This document shows positions 54,930-64,000 of a stretch of 64,000 nucleotides of DNA, in pieces. This stretch comes from Scilla litardierei (lineage: Eukaryota; Streptophyta; Magnoliopsida; Asparagales; Asparagaceae). Made by a program: the position numbers and the translations under genes. The stretch is taken from the NCBI GenBank assembly GCA_030789695.1, contig CM061132.1:155478817-155542816 (forward strand), in the 5' to 3' direction. Every line of letters begins with the position of its first letter. The stretch's first letter is position 1. The notes under the pieces were generated by a model, which did not search any database, was not told the DNA's origin, and was given only the letters and a program-made list of their open reading frames with translations.

Positions 54930-55331
54930 ATGATGGCCACCACCGTTCCCCTCTGCTCGCTCATCCTCCTCTTATCCCTCACAATCCCCACCTCGTCTCA
55001 GCTCGCCGCCTCCATCTCGGCCTCCCCTTCCTCACTCCCAGCATTCCCTTCTTCGATGCCGCCGGATTTGTCCCCTGACTTGATGCCCGTATTCCCCTCG
55101 CCGAAGAACGCAGGGTCCGTGGGCTCGCCGGCGGGCGCACTGCCCACCATCCCCTCGAACCCCAGCCCTCCCAACCCCGACGGTCTAGAGCCGCATTCAG
55201 CCATGGCCCCGCTCGCGCCCGACGCGGTCTCGCCGGCGGTGAGGGGCAGTTCTGTAAACTTGATCGGTGGGGTATCCCTTGGGATAGTGCTCATGTGGTG
55301 GTTGGGGATGGGTTTGGTTGCAGTCTTTTAG
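54930..55331 (+). CDS. Classical arabinogalactan protein (AGP25/26/27-like)
   Basis: The 133-aa protein is encoded by one exon from ATG 54930. Residues 1-23 are a signal peptide (LCSLILLLSLTIPTSSQ). The middle is rich in Pro, Ser and Ala, with PAFPSSMPPDLSPDLMPVFP and LPTIPSNPSPPNPD, sites suited to hydroxyproline O-glycosylation. Residues ~110-133 are hydrophobic (LIGGVSLGIVLMWWLGMGLV), which would serve as a GPI-anchor signal. The DLSPDLMPVFPSP and IPSNPSPPNPD phrases match the small AGP26-type group. Expected on the outer plasma membrane or in the cell wall. Confidence 0.85.
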   Translation: MMATTVPLCSLILLLSLTIPTSSQLAASISASPSSLPAFPSSMPPDLSPDLMPVFPSPKNAGSVGSPAGALPTIPSNPSPPNPDGLEPHSAMAPLAPDAVSPAVRGSSVNLIGGVSLGIVLMWWLGMGLVAVF

Positions 55332-57348
55332 GTTGTTTAGTGGGCATATATTCTTTGTTTTAGGTGGAGGGAGCTTGTATTTTTATTAGGGTATACTGAA
55401 TAGCTTGGATTAAATAAAGGGTTTGGTGTTAGTATTTCTGTGTTTTTTGCCTTTTCATTTTGGCGATCTTAAAAGTTTTTTTTATCATTGTCTCTATCAT
55501 TGTGATGGTGGTGCTCTGAGCTATGTTCGGTCATGAAACTCGTGACAATCAATGACAAAAGTTGTGAGCTTGAGTCTTTACTACACGGCCTTTTGTGTTG
55601 AAGTTTCCTGTGATGCTGCTACAGAAAGCAACATCCCTCACATCCATTTTCCCATGAAAAGTTTTATGATGAAAGGCATGTGAATTTATTAGAGATGGGC
55701 TGCTACTAGGATGCTCATTTTATTAGCAGCACTGTTTACAAACTTGGCAAGCATTTCAATTTGATGATCTGATGAACTATATAATGAGAAATTTTCTAGC
55801 ATAGAAAGCAAGCTATGAGGACTTCTCAGGCCGTTGAGTAGGTTACAGGGTGGCTAAAGAAAGACTGTCAGAATCTATAGAATGTGAACAATGTGGCACT
55901 TGGAATTGCTATGGAAATAATTGAAGAAGCTAAGGGCCAGGGGGAGGGGTGTGACTCTTTGGATCCTACTGCATGTGCCAGTGTTTGTGCACCTACCCAT
56001 CTCCAGGCCAGCATTCGTTTGGACCATAGCAGACTTACACAGCCTGTGTTTAAGAGAGAAGATTCTTTCCTTCTCTCTCTCTCTCTCTCTCTCTCAGCAA
56101 ACCAATGGGGCAAAAATATGAAGGTACACAGTAAACACATGGCTTGGCATTCCGCACAAAAAAAAGGGTTGGGGATGGCTGCAGTTTTTACGGGTAGTTC
56201 TGTTGATTGCAAAGCAAAATATTTATAATGAAATGCATCAGTCCGAAAGCACGTGAATCAAGTCTCTGTAACAAGGTTGGATGCTTAGCATGCTGTCAAA
56301 TCATACCACTTGATTCAGAGATAGGAGTCTTCCAAAATATCTACTCCTGTGTTTTCACATTGCATATAGCAAAAACACTCAACAACAGAGAAAGAAGCCC
56401 TTAACAGAACTGGTGCAATGGGAGAGGTCACACATTCAAGGCTAGTTGCCAACATAACATTCAGAGAGATAGATAGGTGCACACTGATGCTGAATACGGA
56501 TAATTGGATTCGAATCCGATCTGTATTTGATTTTGAATCTGGATATTCTTATCCAACAACCATTCTGAAATAATGATACGGATATAATGGTAGGAGGAAT
56601 ATGGGCATCAGCTAGACAATAGGGAAATTTAATCCATGGCTAACTTCAAAACCCAACCCAGTCTATTTATTTGGACAATCGGTTTCAGTTATTTTGAGCT
56701 TTCTAAAACCTCAAACCGCCAATTTTTAAGTAAATCCAAAAGGTTTTCCTTTTTCATCCACTCATCAACGTTATATAAATGAGCAGAATATATTGGATTC
56801 ACTTGAAAATTGATGAACATGGAGAAAAAAATGGAACCCATCATCGGAAAAAATATGAGTGGAGTTTTTAAAGCTATTCAACAAGAAAATTTCTTCAATG
56901 GCTAGCTGACGCTCATATTTGTCATAGTGGTAGTACAATCCAAAAATATCCAATATTTAAACTACAAAAATTATTCAATGATGTGACATCTTGGTTGAAA
57001 TTAAAACTCGTCAAGCAGTTTTTTTCGCAAAAACGATTGTCATCCTTGTCAGTGTAATAGCATCTTCTCCAACAACTTGTGGATGAACCTAAAAGAAGGA
57101 TCAATTTTAAAAAAAAAATTGCTAAATTTTAATCCATCAAAATTTTTAGATGCATCCGCAAGTTTCCGAAGATATTTCTGCAATAAATATGGGCAAAACA
57201 ATCAATTTAGACAAAAAAGAATAATTATGGAGTTTAGTGACAAACATAAAAAGAATAATTGGGTTTAGTGAAGGGAAAAAACTTAAAGATGTTCTCTAAA
57301 ATGGCCAAAGTATGTGGGTGTTTAGCAAAATTAACCCTATGTTTCTAA
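55332..57348. other. Intergenic, no gene recognised
   Basis: Contains a (CT)n run at 56069-56095. About 56490-56600 holds ATTCGAATCCG/GGATATTCTTATCC-type words common in plant repeats. No supported coding region. Confidence 0.45.
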
Positions 57349-57804
57349 GAGCATCTCCAATCATCCCCTTCAAAAAAGCCCATTCAAAATGAAATATTCC
57401 TTAAAGCTGCCATTATGAAGAACGGGCAACTCCAACACTCCCCCTATAAATCTTATTTTTTCATATTTAGTTATCTTTACATAATGATAAAATATTTCTT
57501 TTGAAAATGGATTAATCTAATGTATTATTTCTTTAAAGAAATTTATAAATAATATAAAAGCATTATTATTTTATAACTATAATAATTTGGTGAAAAATAT
57601 AATATATTAATATTTGTCCATTATAAATAATATTAAAAGATGATCTCTTTACCTACAAAACAACCGAGTACTTTCAAAATCATGGTCCATATAACATTAA
57701 ACAAACCGCAATGATTAAAATAAAAATACAAAATTTTAAAAACTAAAAGATACAACTGATCAAAATTACAACATATTAAACAATACCATTAATTAGACTT
57801 AAAA

Positions 57805-58978
57805 TTAAAACTCCGGTAGGTCATCTTCTGGTCCACTTTTCTGAAATCCATGTCCTCTATGACCACTTCCGCCATAATAAGCACCTCCAGATCCGCATGC
57901 CTCATATCCACCACTTTGATGTCCACCTTGATATTGATTGAAATCACTAAAAGTATAATGATTAAATGTAGATGATGGTAGGAAAGCTTCAGAATTATTG
58001 TTCAGGCGTAAAATTTGTCTTTTTTTCTTTTGAAAATATTCCCGTTCGATCGGGTCAATTATAGAATTTAGATCTTTTTTCTTAATTTCTTTCTCTTGAC
58101 GCTCATGCTCTAGCCTGTGGTGCTCTTACTCAATATCAAATTTTTTCTTCTCATTTTCAGCAGCAATCATTGCAAGTTGGTAACGCATTGAAAAATCCTT
58201 CTCTCGGCTTTCTTGTCCATGTTTTAAAATCTTTAAAATTTCTCGATTTCCTTTAGTTATTGATTCAAACATTTTATATTGTTCGCTTGCAAGTCTTTTT
58301 TCCATCTTTTTTTCTTCCTTCCCGTTGGTTGGTTAAGAGATTCATTGCATAGCACTTGCTCCTCTTCAATTGGTGTTTGCACTTCTTCATCTGTATTCAA
58401 ATCCATGCTTCGTGAATTTAATGAAGACACTGCTTCAGATTCTTTAGAGATGTTAGTTCGTGAAGCTCTAGAAGTTGCATGAGAGCCATAGGGCATATCA
58501 GTCCATTTCTCAGTGGTCCTTTAGGATGGCCTATACATAATTAAATACAAACACTTTTTTCTCGTCAGGATCTTGTGAAAATAAAATTTTAGCACGTTGG
58601 ATCTACAAACAAAAAAATAAATTATATTATCAAATATTATATATTAATCATAAATAAAGAAAAATTATTAATTACAATGTCTAAATCGGAAGCACCACTT
58701 GGATTAAGACACTCGATTTGACGAATGCATCTGCAAAACTTGTTTATAACATTTGAAATCAAAGTCATACGACACAAGAGAGACTTTGATGTTCAGGATA
58801 TCACACAATAATAGAGTCTCTGAGCGTTAAAAGTTGTTGAAATACGCTCTCATAACCTTTCTTTCTTTTGATTACAACTTAATATTGGGTCTTGAGAAAT
58901 TTCAAGCCAAGCATAGCATACGACTACATCTTTCTCAACAATGAAAGATTTTCCATGAATAATTGATTTATTAGACAT
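57805..58978 (-). pseudogene. Harbinger ORF1: SANT/NAM-associated protein
   Basis: Starting at MSNKSIIHGKSFIVEKDVVV the frame reads CYAWLEISQDPILSCNQKKE, the DNA-binding SANT-like region of plant ORF1 proteins. After stops and shifts, RAKILFSQDPDEKKVFVFN, then MPYGSHATSRASRTNISKES and a frameshift near 58290 follow. The C-terminal KFDIE...EHHRLEHERQEKE and GGHQSGGYEACGSGGAYYGG ends at a TAA at 57805. ORF1 acts with the transposase in DNA binding and nuclear import. This copy is non-functional. Confidence 0.8.
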
Positions 58979-59049
58979 AAGATATGAGGAAATAATTTTT
59001 GGATTTAAGAAAGAATAGTTGTGGAATGAGAAAATGGAGGTCAATATTT

Positions 59050-59645
59050 ATACGGAAATCCAATGCTAGCTGAATAAGACAGGAAGATGTGTTGCTTAGA
59101 TGTGCATCCAATGCTAAAGAACAAAGTATTGATGTGAGAAGGCTTGGATGGGAATCCAATGCTAGCTGAATAAAACATGTAGATGTGTTGCTTAGATGTG
59201 TATCCAATGCTAAAGAACAAAGCATTGATATGAGATGACTTGGACAGAAATCCAATACTAGCTGAATAAGACAGGAAGATGTGTTGCTTGGATGTGTATC
59301 CAATGCTAAAGAACAAAGCATTGATGTGAGAAGGCTTGGACGAAAATCCAATGCTAGCTAAATAAGACATGTAAATGTGTTGGTTGGATGTGTATCCAAT
59401 GCTGAAGAACAAAGCATTGATGTGAGATGACTTGGACGGATCTGCAATGCTAGCTGAATAAGACAATGAGATGTGTTTCTTGGATGTGTATCCAATGCTA
59501 AAGAACAAAGCATTGATGTGAGATGACTTGGACGGGAATCCAATGCTAACTGAATAAGACAAAGAGATGTGTTGCTTGAATTGGAATCCAATGTTAAAGA
59601 ACAAAGCATTTATGTGAGATGACTTGGACGCGAATCCAATGCTGG
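59050..59645. repeat. 96-bp satellite, ~6 copies, within Harbinger
   Basis: The phrase AATCCAATGCTAGCTGAATA or close variants begins near 59056, 59153, 59249, 59345, 59441, 59537 and (partial) 59633, a steady 96 bp. Each unit has two related halves, both carrying ATCCAATGCTA. Because 96 is a multiple of 3, the minus strand is open with 32-residue protein repeats (FSIGYTSKQHI, YSASIGFPSKPSHINALF). Confidence 0.9.
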
Positions 59646-61939
59646 GTCATCTTATCTATAAAAGCCATGCTATATTTTCTTTAAAAACATAAAATTATCA
59701 CTACGTCAACAACAAATTCCTTAATAATGAGCTGTAGAGAAGGTCCCTCTTCCAACTCCAATGACGAATCAAATGCTCTACCCATTTCTTTTGATTTAGT
59801 GACACAAATGGCTGGCTGGAAGAAGGCATCCAAGCAATGGGAACATGAGGATGCATTACTAGTTCAACTTTATGCATCCAATAATGTAACGACTCGTATT
59901 TTTTTGATACGATTATTTACGTATTTCACGTATTTTTATATTATGAAAATAATTTAAATTGGTTTTGTCATGAGTTGTATATTCAAAATGGCTTAAAAAT
60001 CATTTATAAAAATATTTTATGTCATCAAAATAGTTATAGTATATTTTAAATAAACTCTTGTACCATCTGTTACTTTTAAATAATTTATATAGCATTTTAT
60101 TTTTAAATATTTCTGATATAGCCATATCAATTATTTTTCTATAAACGATTTCAAAATGATTTCAAACTTCTACCATATGACTTTATGGTCAATTAGTGAT
60201 CCCAGTATTATTTTCAGATTTTTCTGGAGTCGAATTGATCTTGAACCCGCTAACCGCAACCCAAAACATTTTGGCCTAAAACTCGTATTTTCGTAGCTCA
60301 AATCGTGATCATCGTGATGAACGAACCCGTGGCTAATTTTTCGTTATTTTTCAGAGTCTGTGACGGCTTGTATCCGCCAAGATATATTTCCTGAGTATTT
60401 TCCATATTTTTATGTATTTTATAGATTTATATATAATTATTAGAGTGAATTGTATTATTATATAATTAAATAATATTATAATAATACTATTCATGGCTGA
60501 TAAATACGTATATACGTGAACGTCGTCCAGACGACTTCAAACTCTGTCACCATGATTTTTGAGTCATATTAGACCATCGGTTCAAGTTTCGCGTGATTCC
60601 GAAGTCGGATCGACCAGGGACCCGCAGACCCGACACCGATGATCGAAACGACCTTTTTATTTTTCATGAATTATCTATAGCTCAACCTGAGACACGGACC
60701 ACGTATTCATGATCCTCGCGTCGTCAGGGACGTGCCCGTATTTTTTAATAATTTTTCCGGGAAGTTTAAAAAAAAAACTATTTTTTAATATTAATAATAA
60801 TAATAATTAAATAAAATATTATGATCAGAATTCTGAAAAACGTGGGAGACAAAAGTTTAAAATTTTCTACACCTAATCTTATCCTAATTAATTATATTTG
60901 ACTAAAAATTAAATAGGTTAATTAATTAATAATAAAGCTCAGCTATAAAGCCCCCCTTAACTCATCTTCTTCCACACAATCCCCCTCTTCTCCGGCGAAA
61001 TTCCGGCCAAATTCCGGCAAGGTTCCGACGAACTCCTCCCCCTCCGGTGAGCACACGCCATCCTCTTCCATCTCCTCCATCATACCCATTCTCAATCTCT
61101 CTCTATCTCACTCTAAAAATCAACAAAAATCAAGAAAAAAACCCATGAACCCATCATGGCCATGGCCAACTCCGGCGACGACGACTCTTCCGGCAACGAC
61201 CGAAACCTCCCCTTGATCCCCTCTCCATCTCTCTACAACTCTCCTCCCTCCATTTCTCTCTCTATCTCTCTCTAATCCAACAAAGGAGGAAAAAAAAGAG
61301 AGAAGGGGGACAGTTTTCGGCCCCTTTGCCGCCGGCGACCACCGGCCGGCCATCACCAGGCCGGCCACCCCCCTTGGCCGCCACTCTTTGCTTCCCCCTT
61401 GGCCTCCATGGTTCACCTACAAAAAGAAGAGGAGGAAGAAGATGAAACAAAAACAAAAAAAAACTGAAAGTTTTGAAAAACAAATTGACAGTTTTAAGGA
61501 AAATTTTAAGAAAAACAAATTGAAAAACAAAAACAAAATGAAGGATGAAGGAAAATTTTAAGGAGAAGGGAATTATGAAGAGAATTTGAGAAGATAGATA
61601 ATGGGAATAATTTGTGAAGGAATTTTTTTAGGGAAAATTTTGTGAATGAAAATTTGTAAAGGGAATATGTAGGAATTTGTGAAGGGGATTTTAGAAAGGA
61701 ATTTTTTGGAATTTTTTTAAGGTTTTGATTTAGGAATTATTTTATTATTTTTCATACGTGTATACGTATACGTGCATACGTGCACGTAGTACGAACTTTG
61801 TAATCTTGGTTATTAATGAATAAAATATGGGTGCGTGTGTGTGGCGTTTGTAGGTAGGCGTCCCGGGAAGACACCGACTCCCGGACGCGGTACGAGACCC
61901 GCCCAAGGAACCAGATTACAACCGGTCACGACTACAAGC

Positions 61940-62060
61940 AAGTAAATACCGTATTTATGTGTGTTGCAAGTAACTACTGTGCTTGTGCAAGTAATTACCT
62001 GGTGTATGCAAGTAACTACCGTATATGTATATGCAAGTATCAACCACCTCCTACTGTGTT
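61940..62060 (+). repeat. Short tandem repeat of GCAAGTAACTACC units
   Basis: About five diverged copies of TGCAAGTAACTACCGT-like sequence, inside the solo LTR. Confidence 0.7.
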
Positions 62061-62107
62061 TTCTTGTACGCAAGTACTCACACGTATTTGTGTTTATGGT
62101 TATCACA

Positions 62108-62300
62108 TACACTATTGGGCCCTCGGGCATTTACGGAGCACATTACGAAAAACACTATTGGGCCATCGGGCATTTACGGAGCACATTACGGCACACACTA
62201 TTGGGCCCTCGGGCATTTACGGAGCACATTACGGCACACACTATTGGGCCCTCGGGCATTTACGGAGCACATTTACGAAGCACACTATTGGGCCCTTGCG
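62108..62300 (+). repeat. ~43-53-bp tandem repeat, four to five copies, inside the solo LTR
   Basis: Units begin CACTATTGGGCCCTCGGGCA and continue TTTACGGAGCACATTACG. The middle copies are nearly identical. Confidence 0.9.
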
Positions 62301-64000
62301 GTATTTAAGGCTGATGCACTAACTTGTTTGCCACTATTGTTGTATTGATACCATTGTTCTACTGTCTAAGTCGAGACTACTCGAACGTGGCAAGGCAGTT
62401 TAATAACAAGCGGTCTTAAATTACGACCGAGTCAGTGCATAGAAAGGAATGGGAAGGGGGTTGGTCAACCAAAGGACTTGTCATGCGGTCATAGAAGTGA
62501 CCTGTGCCTTCAAGCCCTGACTGACTGGCTGATTTGGAAGTTAAGTTAGACTTCTTATTATTAGGCATGCCTACACTATTAGATAGTCAAGCGACGTTTG
62601 TTCTCTCTTGTTCGTTCATTACTTTGCCACTTTTACTTTCTGTTGGTTATTACTTGCCGCTTAGCGCTGACATGTATTTCATTGTTTTCTCTGAAATGCA
62701 TGTCAGACTACGAGCCGACGGAGTACGTGGAGTACTACACTGAGGACGATCCCGTGGACCAGAGATCAAAGGACGTTACTGAGCCCGCACCTGCTGAGAA
62801 GTAGGAGTTTCCGATTCGACCACAGCATCCGCTTTTCACCGTCAGTGTGCTTTCCTTATCACCAGTGTGCTATTTACTTTCGATTGAAGTACTTTACTTT
62901 TCTGTCGAGTCGATGTAGGCCGTACTATAAGGCCCAATCCTGTACTACTTATCATCTATTGGGATAATAAAGATGTGTGTTGTTTCTCTGAGATTGCATG
63001 ACAAGAACCTGCCCTTCAATGGAATTACTACAAACGCTTAATGTGCATCGAACAAGGACGAAGAAAAAAATTCCTCCTTGTTTTATGCACATGCGGACCT
63101 TCGTCGCATCCTCGCTCCCGGGCATTTTGGGAAGCGGGGCGTGACAAATAATGAGGCCCTAGCTCAATGCCGTAGAGATGATGAAGAACTAGTACAACGT
63201 CAATGATCAATTCATGGCCATAAAGTCAACCACGGAAGAGAAGCGGGTCAAACCCGAATATGGAATGATTATTTTTCGAGACTCCTACATATGGAGAAAA
63301 TCTATTTCGAAGAAGATTTCGCTTGCAGAGATCTCTTTTTCTCTGTATCGTTCACGCAGTGAAAGAACACGACACCTTCATGCAAACGGTGGACGCTCTC
63401 GACCAACTTGGATTGTCCACTTTGCAAAAGGAAACTGCAACATTTAGAATGTTAGCTTATGGAGTGTGTCTGCAGATAGTATTGATGAATATGTAAGAAT
63501 TGGAGAATCTACTATAATATCACGTGTAAAGAAATTTTATCGGGCAATTGTAAAGGTGTACGGAGATGAATATCGTAGATCACATAATGCCAACAATGTT
63601 CAACGATTACTGTAGAAAGGTGAAGAGCGAGGTTTTCCAGGATTGTTGGGAAGTCTAGATTATATGCATTGGCCATGAAAGAACTGTCCAGCTGCTTGGG
63701 CGAGACAATACTCAGATCGTCATGGTGGTCCAACTATTATTCTTGAGGCAGTGGCTTCTTACGACTTGTGGATATGGCCTGCATATTTTGGACTACCGGG
63801 TTCCAACAATGACATCAATGTGTTGCACTCATCTGATCTGTTTGCTAACCTAACCCAAGGGATTAATCCTGATGTTCAATATACTATTAACAGTAAAGAA
63901 TATAATGATGATCATTACTTAGCTGATGGCATATACCCCATATGGTCAACTTTTGTACAAACTATTTCCAACCCTCAAGGTCCGAAGAAAAAATATTTTG

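Larger units (their letters stand above)
59885..63146 (+). mobile_element. 3.26-kb solo LTR inserted in the Harbinger transposase
   Basis: Starts TGTAACGACTCG, ends GGGGCGTGACA, with AATAA at 59880-59884 and 63147-63151. Cutting out the LTR and one TSD copy restores the reading phase. About 60945 CAGCTATAAAGCC is a TATA-like box followed by a pyrimidine-rich start region, as in an LTR promoter. No gag, pol or primer site. Related to the solo LTR at 20960-24021. Probably a long-LTR Gypsy family (inference). Confidence 0.88.
57349..64000. mobile_element. PIF/Harbinger transposon, decayed, running past the window end
   Basis: The left end reads GAGCATCTCCAATCATCC directly after TAA at 57346-57348, matching the GAGCATCTCC-type TIR and the 3-bp TTA/TAA target of plant Harbinger elements. 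It contains both standard genes, divergently arranged: ORF1 (minus, 57805-58978) and transposase (plus, from ~59727). A 96-bp satellite lies between them. A 3.26-kb solo LTR has inserted into the transposase. The right end is outside the window. Confidence 0.85.
59727..64000 (+). pseudogene. Harbinger transposase (DDE_Tnp_4 type), interrupted
   Basis: The N-terminal part (59727-59884) reads MAGWKKASKQWEHEDALLV. After the solo LTR it resumes at 63152 with EALAQCRRDDEELVQRQ, then IWNDYFSRLLHMEKIYFEED. After frameshifts (one near 63465) the core follows: DEYVRIGEST, GFPGLLGSLDYMHWP, SDRHGGPTIILEAVASYDLW, FGLPGSNNDINVLHSSDLF and HYLADGIYPIWSTFVQTI. Two catalytic Asp positions (GSLD, NND) are present; the Glu lies beyond the window. 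Stops at 63204, 63613 and 63676 and the shifts make it dead. Confidence 0.88.

Noticed and set aside
55868..56228. Overlapping 114-aa frames on opposite strands
   Set aside because: They span the CT microsatellite and show no conserved motif.
58971..59609. 187-, 126- and 83-aa repetitive frames
   Set aside because: Open only because the 96-bp satellite period is a multiple of three; three frames are open at once.

Overview
This window is nuclear DNA from a flowering plant. The evidence is spliced genes with GT-AG introns (one GC-AG), a plastid acyl carrier protein, a chloroplast-type beta-amylase, a PPR-DYW RNA-editing-type protein, a NET/NAB actin-binding protein and an arabinogalactan protein, with Copia, Gypsy, LINE, SINE, Helitron, hAT-MITE and PIF/Harbinger elements between them. 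The strong 5'-high GC gradient in the PPR and amylase genes suggests a monocot or an early-diverging angiosperm, but this is inference. Positions 33282-33781 are a run of exactly 500 N, so it is an assembly gap of unknown true size.

Layout. 1-545: array of 73-bp repeats. 1032-1490: small GRF-zinc-finger membrane protein gene. 3300-6560: two diverged copies of a C/D-snoRNA-like sequence among decayed exon-like pieces. 7080-7639: solo LTR. 8369-12460 (minus): complete five-coding-exon gene for ribosomal protein L10a (uL1), reconstructed here to 216 aa, with telo-box and site II promoter motifs. 12950-14110: cluster of AGACGTCT palindromes. 14653-24377 (minus): a decayed Copia element with 120-bp LTRs, itself split by a 3.06-kb solo LTR. 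25712-30318 (plus): BAM9-like beta-amylase whose 2.9-kb first intron contains a whole intronless PPR-DYW gene on the same strand. 31440-32633: SINE, microsatellites, and a Helitron that contains a perfectly bounded hAT MITE. 33782-36281 (minus): a Copia element running into the gap, lying upstream of the last two exons of a plastid ACP gene. 37935-38905: truncated Gypsy-like element. 40360-49100: duplicated leader-like segments interrupted by a young non-autonomous Copia element (41348-46884) and a solo LTR. 49779-50462: TRIM element related to the first Copia. 51028-54095: NET3-type gene. 54930-55331: AGP gene. 57349 to the window end: a large decayed PIF/Harbinger transposon with divergent ORF1 and transposase, a 96-bp satellite between them, and a 3.26-kb solo LTR inside the transposase.

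The host genes are housekeeping or plastid/cytoskeletal genes with no evident shared pathway. The distinctive content is architectural: a nested gene, nested transposons with exact target-site duplications (TSDs), an autonomous-type/TRIM pair of one Copia lineage, and a young Copia derivative with an open gag-protease-integrase frame but a substituted catalytic triad and no reverse transcriptase. Functional calls rest on motif recognition by eye; no database search was possible.
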